The notes under the pieces are model-generated. The model worked only from the letters and a program-made list of their open reading frames with translations. It was not told the DNA's origin and did no database searches. The position numbers and the translations under genes were made by a program. This document shows, one piece after another, positions 9,136-16,367 of a DNA stretch of 35,807 nt. Positions within the stretch are counted from its first letter, which is position 1, and each line of letters starts with the position of its first letter. The stretch comes from a virus. The stretch covers positions 1 to 35,807 of the IMG/VR virus record IMGVR_UViG_3300021964_000218; one strand, given 5' to 3'.

Positions 9136-9527
9136 CACACTTTCCTCACAAATCTAGTCTTGGCATCAAAGTGATATTCAGTGAAGTCGTTAACTGGCAC
9201 GCCAAAGTCTTTGAAGAACTTGTGGGTGACATCTATCTTTTCTACTACATAAGATTTGAAACCCAATATGTTTTCGTAGTAGGCCACGATCTCGTAGTCA
9301 TCGCCTGGTTCAGTACCATTGTTGTCGAAAGGTATAGCAATAATGTTTTGCTCGTTTTTATTAATTAGGTCTTTGTAATAATCTATGTGTGATATGGCAT
9401 CTGGTGATTGGGAGCCCATTGCCACAAAGATTGTAGGCTTTCCATATATGTTATCCTCATGGATAAGGCCTAGTCGTAGCGAGTTCAACTGATACACTTT
9501 ACTTTTATAAAACATGATAGTCATCAT
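9135..9527 (-). CDS. glutathione-peroxidase-like protein lacking catalytic cysteine
   Basis: The 130-residue protein aligns by eye with glutathione peroxidases: GKPTIFVAMGS matches the strand before the catalytic loop, NIIAIPFDNNGTEPGDDYEI matches the 'GFPCNQFGGQEPG' signature, VVEKIDVT matches the 'FEKIDVNG' block, and NDFTEYHFD...FVRKV matches the 'WNFTKFLVDR...VVKRF' end. However, it contains no cysteine at all, and the Trp and Gln of the active site are not visible, so peroxidase activity is unlikely. It is coupled by a 1-base overlap to the radical SAM gene. It may act as a binding partner or substrate for that enzyme; this is inference. Family assignment rests on pattern recognition without a search. 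Confidence 0.6.
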   Translation of the reverse strand: MMTIMFYKSKVYQLNSLRLGLIHEDNIYGKPTIFVAMGSQSPDAISHIDYYKDLINKNEQNIIAIPFDNNGTEPGDDYEIVAYYENILGFKSYVVEKIDVTHKFFKDFGVPVNDFTEYHFDAKTRFVRKV

Positions 9528-9530
9528 AGA

Positions 9531-9573
9531 TTATTTTCTTCTGTTCATGGCTGACCTGGCCATCATCTTCACG
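9531..9573 (-). repeat. degenerate direct repeat: duplicated 3' end of the 118-aa gene (copy A)
   Basis: This 43-base stretch matches 11419-11461 at 36 of 43 positions. Read on the minus strand, it encodes NVKMMARSAMNRRK-stop, compared with DVVKKMARSAMKRRQ-stop in the intact gene. No start codon or gene body precedes it, so it is a gene-tail remnant. With copy B it brackets the AT-rich two-gene island 9610-11403. The gap 9528-9609 holds nothing else I can identify. Confidence 0.75.
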
Positions 9574-9609
9574 TTGATATGTTTTCTTATAGCAGTTATT
9601 CATTATGAA

Positions 9610-10368
9610 TTATTTACTGAACTCATTATATGTCTGATCAAAAAAACTAGGATCGTCTTGGTTTTGTAACATGGCTTCATATCCAATGATTATTCCTTTT
9701 TCGTTTTCGGTTAGATCGTTTCTAAACTTTTTATTTTTAATACACTCTCGTATTTGTAATGCCTTTTCTAGTATGGTTTTTTGGCCAAACCTGAATTTAT
9801 GATACCAAACAGAAAGATAATCACTGGATAAATCTAGATTTAGTTTTTCTGATAAGGATAAAAATTCATTAATCCATGTATCTTTTTCTAGATAAAAGTT
9901 TCGAAATTTAAAAATTAAATCATTCGGTTTTTTCTTTATCACTTGTTCTAACTGTTTATGTAGTCTAACAATTCTTCTCGCCTCGTTACTTGCTATAGGA
10001 TGACTATGATTACGCCAATACTCTAAAGCTAACTCGTTTGATTTTTTGTGCCAATCGGGCATCTTTGCGATGTAGTTCAAACGATATTCGATGAAATGTG
10101 AATCGAGTTCTATGTATAGGAATTTTAAATTTTCTTCACCATACAAGAAATTTTCAAACTCAGCAGAATTATGTGATATAATTTTAAATTTTTTTTCATT
10201 GTACACTTTTTTGAATTTTAAGTCATCGGCGCTATGGTACGATCCTGTGTGTAGGACTTCTTCATTATTTTTTAATCCATAATCGAATTCTGCTATAGGA
10301 TTACGTCCGATTAATACATGACATAAAAAATTTCCAAGACAGGCCGCTTCGTATTTTACACAAATCAT
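9610..10368 (-). CDS. AT-rich hypothetical protein, possibly sulfotransferase-like
   Basis: This 252-residue, Lys/Asn/Phe-rich protein is not firmly recognised. The N-terminal CVKYEAACLGNFLCHVLIGR segment and a C-terminal part built like sulfotransferase tails (EKDTWINEFLSLSEKLNL, then FRFGQKTI) suggest a degenerate sulfotransferase-like fold, without a clear PAPS loop. Its overall plan resembles the 248-residue gene at 29122-29868. It begins directly after the amidinotransferase stop (TAA-ATG), so both are one unit. Base composition is clearly more AT-rich than the phage genes around it, consistent with acquisition from another genome. Confidence 0.55.
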   Translation of the reverse strand: MICVKYEAACLGNFLCHVLIGRNPIAEFDYGLKNNEEVLHTGSYHSADDLKFKKVYNEKKFKIISHNSAEFENFLYGEENLKFLYIELDSHFIEYRLNYIAKMPDWHKKSNELALEYWRNHSHPIASNEARRIVRLHKQLEQVIKKKPNDLIFKFRNFYLEKDTWINEFLSLSEKLNLDLSSDYLSVWYHKFRFGQKTILEKALQIRECIKNKKFRNDLTENEKGIIIGYEAMLQNQDDPSFFDQTYNEFSK

Positions 10369-11403
10369 TTAATCAAAATAGTTTTCCCGTTGACCATCTC
10401 TCTCTAAGTCCACTGTCAAACAGTGTACACCGCCATCCCAGAAGTACCTGTGTCTTTGTTTCCATATGATTGGTTCAATATTATGTTTTTTAAGATAATC
10501 AAAAACAAGTTTATTGTAATTGTTTACAATCACGCATTCCTCACTAATAGATAACATGTTAACATCAAACACAGTTTCCTCCACGTAACCCACCCAAGTG
10601 CTGAGCCACTCGTTAACAAACTTTATAAAAGGTTCGTTTTCTTCGCGTCCCGGAACCCACCAACGTCCTCCAACTTTATTTTTTATTTTTAAAAATTTAC
10701 TGACCTTGCTCCAGGATTGATCAGGCAAGTAAAGTATGTCCCATCCGGGAAAATTCTTCTTATAATCTTGTATGTTGTTGAGCGTCACGATTACACCGGG
10801 TTTCAGACAAGAAAAAACTCCGTCAGTGTGTCCATCGCAATTAGTTTCAATCAATTTATATCCTTGCTCTTTCCATCGTTCAACGTAAACGGATCGACAT
10901 TTTGAATCGAGGTCGGGTGGCAGTATGATACGATCACCTATTTTTATACAGTTCGCACCACTCACATAATTTCCATCTATCACAACCTTTTCATTCTTAT
11001 CCCAACAGGTATGAAACTGATTTTCATAGTGGTCGGGGTCCACGATATCGTGAATGTAATCCCAAACAGGTAAGGTAGAAATCTGCATACATTGATTGCC
11101 TAGTGTCATGAATTCGCCACGTGGTTGAAGAGGAGGGTATTGTAAAGCTCGAGGATTGTCCATTGACATCATACTAGTCTCGTTGGTTAAAGGACTTGGT
11201 TGGAAAACTTCTACGTTTAAATTAGTAAGAATTTTCTTGAGATTATCTAGGTCTTCGTTTGTTTCGTCTAGTATTTGTTGCAGTTGTGATCTTAAAATTT
11301 TATTTTGAATAAAATCAAAATAATTCTTGTGCCAAGCCTGTCCTAAAAGTATTTTTTTTAAGGGTTGGAAAGGCGAGTGAGAGTTTATTTTTACTTTATT
11401 CAT
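10369..11403 (-). CDS. amidinotransferase-like protein (guanidino-group enzyme superfamily)
   Basis: The 344-residue length and motif order fit glycine/inosamine amidinotransferases and related guanidino-modifying enzymes. PLKKILLGQAW (residues 14-24) matches the first strand. GHTDGVF supplies the catalytic H192 and D194, and GGVHCLTVDLER carries the nucleophile C328 (compare 'GFHCxTxDxRR' in AGAT). An Arg-rich segment around C169-R170 may bind substrate. The probable reaction is transfer of an amidino group from arginine to an amine; the acceptor is unknown. The gene is AT-rich, is followed without a gap by the unknown 252-residue gene, and lies inside a repeat-flanked island. Confidence 0.75.
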   Translation of the reverse strand: MNKVKINSHSPFQPLKKILLGQAWHKNYFDFIQNKILRSQLQQILDETNEDLDNLKKILTNLNVEVFQPSPLTNETSMMSMDNPRALQYPPLQPRGEFMTLGNQCMQISTLPVWDYIHDIVDPDHYENQFHTCWDKNEKVVIDGNYVSGANCIKIGDRIILPPDLDSKCRSVYVERWKEQGYKLIETNCDGHTDGVFSCLKPGVIVTLNNIQDYKKNFPGWDILYLPDQSWSKVSKFLKIKNKVGGRWWVPGREENEPFIKFVNEWLSTWVGYVEETVFDVNMLSISEECVIVNNYNKLVFDYLKKHNIEPIIWKQRHRYFWDGGVHCLTVDLERDGQRENYFD

Positions 11404-11418
11404 GTAAAGTAATTATTT

Positions 11419-11461
11419 TTATTGTCTACGCTTCATGGCCGACCTGGCCATCTTTTTCACG
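11419..11461 (-). repeat. direct repeat copy B (3' end of the intact 118-aa gene)
   Basis: This is the intact counterpart of 9531-9573. It comprises the stop codon and about 13 codons of the 118-residue gene. The pair flanks the AT-rich island, as expected if the island entered by recombination at the gene end or between tandem gene copies. Confidence 0.75.
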
Positions 11462-11775
11462 ACATCGGTGCTACCTTGATCGTCGTAGTCCATGGCGGGA
11501 TCCTTCTCCGCCTCGTGGTCGGTCTTGATCACTATCTTCTCTTGGTCGAAGTCCGCAACAACATTGGCCAGATCACCATCCGCATCGTAGATCCTCTTGA
11601 ACACGTCGTAGTTGAATGCTGGGTATCCGGTGTTGCTCATGATCTGTTTGACAGCGTCCATGCTGATGTCTGATGGTTGGTCCTTGTCGTCGGCGTCGCC
11701 CCTCATGTTCATCAAAACGTTGATGATCGCTGACTCCAGGTTGCTGTCTGACTTGTTGAATTCGAAGAATCTCAC
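11419..11775 (-). CDS. conserved-type phage protein, MRFFEF N-terminus (118 aa)
   Basis: Function is unknown. The N-terminus MRFFEFN is a form seen on many proteins of marine T4-like phages and resembles the capsid-targeting start of T4 internal proteins. The body is acidic (DADDKDQPSD, DADGDL, DYDDQ), and the end is basic (KKMARSAMKRRQ). It starts with GTG at 11775, with a weak GGGGAAG ribosome-binding sequence, 4 bases after the 285-residue gene. A copy of its last codons lies at 9531-9573. Confidence 0.7.
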   Translation of the reverse strand: MRFFEFNKSDSNLESAIINVLMNMRGDADDKDQPSDISMDAVKQIMSNTGYPAFNYDVFKRIYDADGDLANVVADFDQEKIVIKTDHEAEKDPAMDYDDQGSTDVVKKMARSAMKRRQ

Positions 11776-11779
11776 GGGA

Positions 11780-12637
11780 TTACTTCCCCGCTAGTTTAGA
11801 GTAAAGCCTGTTGGAAGCCTCGAACACTTCCTTTGATTCTCTCTGCTCTCTGCCTTCTGGTTCCGTGCCACCGGCTTCTGCGTCAGAGGCCCCAAACTCG
11901 TCTGTCTCTTCTCCACCTTCGGAGTCCAGTGAGTCTAGGTCTGTGTCCATGTCCATCGTGTCATCGGCGCCCATTGGGGTTGATTCCACTTCTTCTCCGG
12001 TCAATATTCTTACACCGTTGTCTAACTCTTGTCGAGTCGTCGTCAAAGTGGCTTCCGCCTGTTCAATCGCTGGTTGGATCTTCTGTAGAAATGCGTCCGC
12101 CTTGTCGGCGCCCATCTCGTCTCTGATTCTGTCCGCCAGTTCCAGCATGCCTTCGGTCTTCATCGATGCTAGGTCTTCCAAGAAACCCGTGACTTTGTCC
12201 ATCATGTCCTTGGCCGCTAAAATTAATTCTGATTGTTCTTCCACGCCCTCTTTGGTCATTATCTTCTGCACCACCTTCTTCTCTTCTTGGTCCAGTGCCT
12301 GTCCCTTGTCGATCTTGGCCTTGGCTGACAGTGCCGTGTTGGCCACCTTGGCCACAGGATCCATGGTTCCACCGTACTCAGCAAGTTTTCTTTCTGAGAT
12401 GGCTGTGTTGATAATATCCAACATCATCTGACTCTTCTGGTACTTGTCGTCCTTCAACTCTCTGCCGAAGTGCGTGTTTTGTGTGATCTCGTGTATCTTG
12501 GTCCGCACGTGGTTAGCGTAGTCCTCTAGTTCTTCCTTGGTGAACTGTGCGAGATCCATGGTCTGATTGAACCTGGATTCGAATTCTTTGAGTAATGATT
12601 CTGTTGTAATGGGTTTTGTAAGTTCTAAGCTCTTCAT
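11780..12637 (-). CDS. acidic helical phage protein, scaffold- or core-like (285 aa)
   Basis: The protein is mostly helical, with coiled-coil-like stretches (residues ~1-160), and has a strongly acidic, low-complexity section near residues 220-265 (repeated D, E, G, S). There is no enzyme motif. Composition resembles scaffolding or head-core proteins of T4-like phages, but that role is inferred only from composition. The late octamer AATAAATA lies 8 bases before its ATG. It precedes the MRFFEF gene with a 4-base gap. Confidence 0.65.
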   Translation of the reverse strand: MKSLELTKPITTESLLKEFESRFNQTMDLAQFTKEELEDYANHVRTKIHEITQNTHFGRELKDDKYQKSQMMLDIINTAISERKLAEYGGTMDPVAKVANTALSAKAKIDKGQALDQEEKKVVQKIMTKEGVEEQSELILAAKDMMDKVTGFLEDLASMKTEGMLELADRIRDEMGADKADAFLQKIQPAIEQAEATLTTTRQELDNGVRILTGEEVESTPMGADDTMDMDTDLDSLDSEGGEETDEFGASDAEAGGTEPEGREQRESKEVFEASNRLYSKLAGK

Positions 12638-12645
12638 ACTGTGTT

Positions 12646-12653
12646 TATTTATT
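12646..12653 (-). promoter_or_regulatory. late promoter octamer AATAAATA
   Basis: On the minus strand it lies 8 bases before the ATG of the 285-residue gene and just after the stop of the 167-residue gene. No Shine-Dalgarno fits in between. Confidence 0.6.
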
Positions 12654-12655
12654 AT

Positions 12656-13159
12656 CTATGCTCCGAACGTGTCATTGAAAATGTGCTGTATCCTGCTCTT
12701 ACATTCGTCCGCTAGGCGGTTAGCGACGTCCAATCTGTCCCAGTAGATGTCCTCCGAGGATTCGTCCTCATCTTTCTGTGCCTCCCTGATCATGCGTTTG
12801 GCGTTCTGTATGTCGAAAAGTTGTGAAGCGAACTTGGTGTCCAGGTCCAGTATGTGTTTGGGCACCACCTTGCCGTCCGCCAGGTAGTGCGCCACCAGGA
12901 TGGCGGTCTGCTTGAGATTGATGTCCTCGTGTAACACACGGGCCTCCAGCATGTCCGCTATCACATAAACATAACGGGTTCCAGTGTACTTCTTGGGCAC
13001 GATGGCTATGTTGCCTATAAGGATGCCCTTGGAGAACTGTTTTGGTAGGTGTCGGAACGGTCTTCGTGCTTCCTCACGTCGTGCGAGGTCCGCCAACTTG
13101 TTCTTGAGGCCATAGGCCTCGATCTGTTTTACCAGTTCTGATTTATCTTTTCCACTCAT
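12656..13159 (-). CDS. hypothetical phage protein (167 aa)
   Basis: Not recognised. The central part (residues ~45-75, GILIGNIAIVPKKYTGTRYV then YVIADML) looks like mixed beta strands, and the C-terminal half is charged helix (AKRMIREAQKDEDES). It has no membrane segment or cysteine cluster. It overlaps the end of the 77-residue gene by 17 bases, so the two are translated from one message. Confidence 0.65.
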   Translation of the reverse strand: MSGKDKSELVKQIEAYGLKNKLADLARREEARRPFRHLPKQFSKGILIGNIAIVPKKYTGTRYVYVIADMLEARVLHEDINLKQTAILVAHYLADGKVVPKHILDLDTKFASQLFDIQNAKRMIREAQKDEDESSEDIYWDRLDVANRLADECKSRIQHIFNDTFGA

Positions 13160-13376
13160 CCCGGACTATCCTTATCTTCCTATTTAAAGCATATTGGACT
13201 CCGGTGTCAAGTTTCTTCCTGACGAATATGGCCTTGTCGGCCAACCTCTTGGCTCGGTCTTGTTCCTCGGGTGCTAGTTGGTCACTCCTGAACGAGTCGT
13301 GTGAGTGTGACCTTATGAACAGCATGTCCTCCTCAGTCACGAAGACCTTTACCCTGGGTGCTATCTGTATGAACAT
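13143..13376 (-). CDS. small hypothetical phage protein (77 aa)
   Basis: A compact basic protein with a beta-rich start (MFIQIAPRVKVFVTEEDM) and a helical, Arg/Lys-rich end. No family is recognised. Its coding value is supported by tight packing: it overlaps the next gene by 17 bases and lies 22 bases after the coiled-coil/membrane gene. Confidence 0.6.
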   Translation of the reverse strand: MFIQIAPRVKVFVTEEDMLFIRSHSHDSFRSDQLAPEEQDRAKRLADKAIFVRKKLDTGVQYALNRKIRIVRDEWKR

Positions 13377-13398
13377 GTGTGTTGCTGGATGGTGTGGA

Positions 13399-13713
13399 CT
13401 AGCCCGGCATCTTCATCAGGATCACCACCACCGTTGATAGTAAGCCCGCGACCACTGTGCCTGCCGTTGCTATGATTGTCTTGGTTGTTGACTTATGGCT
13501 GATGCTCATGTCCTCGTTCATCTTGGCCAGTCTGATCTCGATCGCAGAAAGCCTGTCGTGTAGGCCCTTGTACCTCTCGGCGCATAGGTCCACGTGTGCT
13601 TCTAGGTTCGTTTTCTCTAGTTCTGTTGTACTCATAAGTCTAATAAATTCTCTCAATTCCTTCTTGATCTCTCTGATCTCTTCGCCTATTGCCTGGAACT
13701 GTGCCTGTCGCAT
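13399..13713 (-). CDS. coiled-coil protein with C-terminal membrane anchor
   Basis: Residues 1-70 form a long charged coiled coil (EIREIKKELREFIRLM, EIRLAKMNEDM). Residues ~77-100 form a single hydrophobic segment (IIATAGTVVAGLLSTVVVIL) near the C-terminus. This architecture resembles XhlA/holin-accessory or tail-anchored phage membrane proteins, so a role in lysis is possible but unproven. A GATAAATA octamer lies 51 bases upstream. Confidence 0.65.
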   Translation of the reverse strand: MRQAQFQAIGEEIREIKKELREFIRLMSTTELEKTNLEAHVDLCAERYKGLHDRLSAIEIRLAKMNEDMSISHKSTTKTIIATAGTVVAGLLSTVVVILMKMPG

Positions 13714-13762
13714 TGCCTGTATGAGCCTTGGTAATGTGTTTTTGTTGTGCCTTAATGTACAA

Positions 13763-14236
13763 TTATTTATCCATAGGCCCAGCGTACGAAAAGTACGTGT
13801 TTAAAGTGCGGAGGTCCTGTGTGTCGAATGTACTCAGGGGGAATGTGACAGTCTCCTTGCAGAAAGACAGTATGGGCACCTGGTGGAAGTCCTCCACTAG
13901 TTGTGCCACGGGATCTTGCTCATCTCCATACACCCCTGCCTGTTCCGTGAAGAACTGGAAGTGCCATGTGGTCTGCTTGCCCTCGTAGAACGATCCGAAG
14001 ATGTGGTTCTTCAGGCTCTGTATCTCGATCCTCTGTGGTGGCAGTTCCCAGGTGATGTTTCCCCTCATCTGTAGCAGTTGTATCATGGTAGTGAAGTTTG
14101 AGTTCTGGTTGCGGGCTATAGACAACGAGTGCCGGTCATGTATGACCTCACCGGCCTCGGTCTTGAACGGGAACGCCTGTTTCAGGTTGCCGTTGTCAGT
14201 TATGTCCACTAAGGTGTGTATCCTGTACTCGTGCAT
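13763..14236 (-). CDS. hypothetical phage protein (157 aa)
   Basis: Not recognised. The protein is mixed alpha/beta and aromatic-rich, with a HIFGSFYEGK segment near residue 79. A similar HHVFGSYYDH segment occurs near the end of the 155-residue protein at 28668-29135, but the rest does not align by eye. It starts immediately after the stop of the ParB-like gene (TAG-ATG), indicating coupled translation. Confidence 0.6.
   Translation of the reverse strand: MHEYRIHTLVDITDNGNLKQAFPFKTEAGEVIHDRHSLSIARNQNSNFTTMIQLLQMRGNITWELPPQRIEIQSLKNHIFGSFYEGKQTTWHFQFFTEQAGVYGDEQDPVAQLVEDFHQVPILSFCKETVTFPLSTFDTQDLRTLNTYFSYAGPMDK
13764..13771 (-). promoter_or_regulatory. late-type octamer GATAAATA
   Basis: It overlaps the stop codon of the 157-residue gene on the minus strand and precedes the coiled-coil/membrane gene by about 50 bases. 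The longer leader is unlike most other late octamers in the window. Confidence 0.4.
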
Positions 14237-14641
14237 CTATTTGATCTTTTCTTGTCTTGCTATCTCCACTATCTTGTGCTGTTCCTTTTCTATCACACAA
14301 TCTATGTGGGTGTAACCCATCTCTTTGGCCAGTTGATATCTCTGTCTGCCCTTCCACACCACCAAGACCTGGCCATCCTTTTCTGGAGCCACATCAGGTA
14401 GCGTGGGACAACTTCTTCTGTAGAACTTGAGATGAATGTTCTTCCAATAGTCCTGAGTGATTGGCCATAGCACCAGCGGTTTGTCCATAGATCCCTGTGC
14501 CAACTCGGGTTTTATCTTCTCCTCATCGGGCACGGTTTCGTAGATTGATGCTGGCACTATCTCATCCATTGGAAAGGTCTGTATTTCATACTTTTTCGAA
14601 TGGTCCATGAAGTAGGAATCAGTTGCCTTGAGATGTTTCAT
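14237..14641 (-). CDS. ParB/sulfiredoxin-fold (ParB-like nuclease domain) protein
   Basis: The 134-residue protein has the ParB-N pattern: a KPLVLWPI strand, followed by QVLVVWKGRQRYQLAKEMGY and THIDCVI, equivalent to 'yvvdGhhRleAakelGh..ipvvv'. Such domains bind NTP or DNA in partition proteins and occur in many phages as stand-alone regulators or nucleases. The usual Gly-His before the Arg is replaced by KGRQR, so activity is uncertain. It has a GTAAATA motif 5 bases before its ATG and lies just downstream of a strong terminator. Confidence 0.7.
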   Translation of the reverse strand: MKHLKATDSYFMDHSKKYEIQTFPMDEIVPASIYETVPDEEKIKPELAQGSMDKPLVLWPITQDYWKNIHLKFYRRSCPTLPDVAPEKDGQVLVVWKGRQRYQLAKEMGYTHIDCVIEKEQHKIVEIARQEKIK

Positions 14642-14646
14642 AGTGA

Positions 14647-14653
14647 TATTTAC
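14647..14653 (-). promoter_or_regulatory. late promoter motif GTAAATA
   Basis: Minus-strand GTAAATA, 5 bases before the ParB-like ATG and directly after the terminator at 14661-14696, as expected for a fresh transcription unit. Confidence 0.5.
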
Positions 14654-14660
14654 GTCATAA

Positions 14661-14696
14661 AAAAAGGGCGAACCTAATTAAAGATCCGCCCTTTTT
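14661..14696 (-). terminator. rho-independent terminator, probably bidirectional
   Basis: AAAAAGGGCG pairs perfectly with CGCCCTTTTT across a 16-base loop, giving a GC core with A and T runs on either side. On the minus strand it ends the three-gene virion transcript (16148-14728). Confidence 0.85.
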
Positions 14697-14727
14697 GGTA
14701 ATCCAGTCCGTTGACTAGAAGTGATTA

Positions 14728-15264
14728 TTACGCATCACCCCTTTGGTCGAACATTCCGTAGATCGCATCGTCACCTGAAGATGTTACACCTTCTGGTAAT
14801 AATGTTCTGATCTTCACGTGCTGTGTGTTGTTAGAAGAGTCACTAGATAGAACTGCTCTGATGTCTGCTTCTAGGTCCGCTTCAGCGTCAGCAACAACAG
14901 TTGCGTCGTTGGTTCCGTCCCACTCCATGTTCACGTCACCGGCAGTGTCAGCCGCGTTGAACTGTCCTGGTCCACCTTCAACGATGTATTGGTAAGAGTC
15001 GATCGAGTTGTCTGCTGTGATCTCAGAAGCCTCTGCCGCGTCGTTGTCGGTAGCCTTAGCCGCTAGTCTGTAAGACGCCGCTAATAACGTTCCGTTTTTG
15101 TTGATTACTTTAGTTACTTTGTCAAAATCAGAATTAAGGGCTTCTGGTGTAGTCGCCGTTGTTGTGATTGACTGTGCGAAGATAACTTCAATGAAAGTTA
15201 AACCCTTGCCATTGAAAGCCTGTCTTCTTGTTAGATCTGTTGATCTGTTTTGAGTAATAGCCAT
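14728..15264 (-). CDS. putative virion protein, Ala/Thr/Asp-rich (178 aa)
   Basis: The protein has no enzyme motif. It is rich in Ala, Thr, Asp and Asn, typical of abundant head or tail surface proteins of marine phages. The start MAITQNR is preceded by the strong Shine-Dalgarno AAAGGAG, and codon choice looks optimised compared with neighbours, implying high expression. It is third in a cluster with the 133- and 141-residue genes and ends at the terminator. The exact structural role is unknown. Confidence 0.7.
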   Translation of the reverse strand: MAITQNRSTDLTRRQAFNGKGLTFIEVIFAQSITTTATTPEALNSDFDKVTKVINKNGTLLAASYRLAAKATDNDAAEASEITADNSIDSYQYIVEGGPGQFNAADTAGDVNMEWDGTNDATVVADAEADLEADIRAVLSSDSSNNTQHVKIRTLLPEGVTSSGDDAIYGMFDQRGDA

Positions 15265-15294
15265 TGTATTAATCTCCTTTTACTTGTTCAATGA

Positions 15295-15696
15295 TTACGC
15301 GTTAGTACCAGTGTCAGAAGCGCCAGTTGTGTTAACTGTCACTGTTGCTGAACCGATGTTAGCAGTGATCTTTGAGTTTGAGTTTAGCGCCTGGATCGCA
15401 GTCTGTAATGCACTCGCAGTTGTTGTAGAACTGATAGTGTCTAGAGAGTCTGCTCTGACCATGTACGTCATTTCAGTGTTTGAAACTGCCAAAGATCCAT
15501 GACCAATGATGTTGACACCTTGGTTCTGGATTGCTTCTTTGACAAGAGCCAAACCTGCCGTGTTAGCAGTTGCTAACGGGTCAGTGATCTCGGCCGCCAT
15601 TGAGTTGATGAAGTCAACAGTTACGAAAGCAACGTCAACGCCTTCGAATTCGCTTGCCACGTTTGGGGTCGCGAAATTGTTTTTTGCTATAGGCAT
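15295..15696 (-). CDS. putative virion protein (133 aa)
   Basis: Small, Ala/Thr/Asn/Ser-rich and weakly acidic, starting MPIAKNN, with no membrane segment or catalytic motif. AAGGAG lies about 9 bases before the ATG. It sits between the 141- and 178-residue genes, which share composition and strong ribosome sites, so the three are probably virion components (decoration or tube-like proteins) made in quantity. That role is inference. Confidence 0.68.
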   Translation of the reverse strand: MPIAKNNFATPNVASEFEGVDVAFVTVDFINSMAAEITDPLATANTAGLALVKEAIQNQGVNIIGHGSLAVSNTEMTYMVRADSLDTISSTTTASALQTAIQALNSNSKITANIGSATVTVNTTGASDTGTNA

Positions 15697-15722
15697 TTCC
15701 TATTTCTCCTTCTTAACTGTTA

Positions 15723-16148
15723 TTAGATGTTAGTTACAACCGCAACTGTAGTTCCACCCACGTCGATGGTAGCATCTTCTGTGGTTGATGTTGAACTAGC
15801 TCTGCACTTGACTGAACCCAATGATTGTAGGTAAGTCTGCATGTTAGCGGCCGGTGTAGCAGTTGGTGAAGCAACGTTTCCGTCTGAGTCTCCCCATGTT
15901 GTCTCTCTTTCGACAGCAACAGTGATCACACCGTTTGTGGTTGTTACGTTGTAGTACTTTAAAGTACCCCTAGTCTGGATCGCCTGTAATATTCTGTCAA
16001 CGATTCCATCCTTGTGGGTGTTCGCGTCGATGTCTACTTCTGTTCCTGATGTGTCTTTAACCGTTACTGTGAAGTACTCGATTGCAACGTCACCAAAAGT
16101 AGTTGAACCCGCTGTGAACACCGCGTTGTTGTTTGAGTTGATTGCCAT
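15723..16148 (-). CDS. putative virion protein (141 aa)
   Basis: A beta-rich, Thr/Val/Asn-rich protein starting MAINSNN, with segments such as YFTVTVKDTSGTEVDID and GVITVAVERE that suggest an Ig-like or jelly-roll fold. The perfect Shine-Dalgarno AAGGAGG lies about 9 bases before the ATG. It is the first gene of the three-gene virion unit; upstream lie a hairpin and a perfect TATAAATA late promoter. A function in the capsid or tail is inferred. Confidence 0.7.
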   Translation of the reverse strand: MAINSNNNAVFTAGSTTFGDVAIEYFTVTVKDTSGTEVDIDANTHKDGIVDRILQAIQTRGTLKYYNVTTTNGVITVAVERETTWGDSDGNVASPTATPAANMQTYLQSLGSVKCRASSTSTTEDATIDVGGTTVAVVTNI

Positions 16149-16182
16149 TTTTAATCCTCCTTTTTATCTGATTTAAATGACT

Positions 16183-16203
16183 TTGATGCCGCTCAGGCAT
16201 CAA
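16183..16203 (-). promoter_or_regulatory. hairpin in the 5' leader of the virion operon
   Basis: TTGATGCC and GGCATCAA pair perfectly (8 bp) around a 5-base loop between the late promoter and the AAGGAGG site of the 141-residue gene. It is not followed by a T-run on the minus strand, so it more likely stabilises the mRNA 5' end, as hairpins do in highly expressed phage messages, than terminates transcription. Confidence 0.6.
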
Positions 16204-16211
16204 GTTAAATG

Positions 16212-16219
16212 TATTTATA
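16212..16219 (-). promoter_or_regulatory. T4 late promoter, perfect TATAAATA
   Basis: A perfect match to the T4 late consensus on the minus strand, 63 bases before the 141-residue virion gene. Unlike most other octamers here, it leaves a true leader with a hairpin and a strong ribosome site. Confidence 0.75.
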
Positions 16220-16247
16220 GATTAGTTTGGTAAATTATGCTGTAATA

Positions 16248-16367
16248 TTAAGATCTGGTGCGTTTTTGGCACTCCTTACAGCCACAGTCAGGGCAGTCCA
16301 GGCACTCTGTGCATGATTTGTTACAGTGCTGTTCACAGCCACAACGCTCACAGATGTACTTGATCAT
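16248..16367 (-). CDS. cysteine-rich miniprotein B (metallothionein/zinc-ribbon-like, 39 aa)
   Basis: Thirty-nine residues with ten cysteines at 6, 9, 11, 15, 19, 22, 25, 28, 30 and 33, arranged as CxxCxCx3Cx3CxxCxxCxxCxCxxC. The other residues are polar and charged. This density implies metal binding (Zn, Cu or Cd) by CxC and CxxC pairs, as in metallothioneins or small zinc clusters. The ATG overlaps the stop of miniprotein A (ATGA). The spacing is nearly the same as in A, so they are a tandem duplication. No family is recognised. Confidence 0.8.
   Translation of the reverse strand: MIKYICERCGCEQHCNKSCTECLDCPDCGCKECQKRTRS

Noticed and set aside
11811-12431. 206-codon plus-strand frame opposite the 285-aa gene
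   Set aside because: Ser/Val-rich shadow of the acidic opposite-strand gene; no ribosome site.
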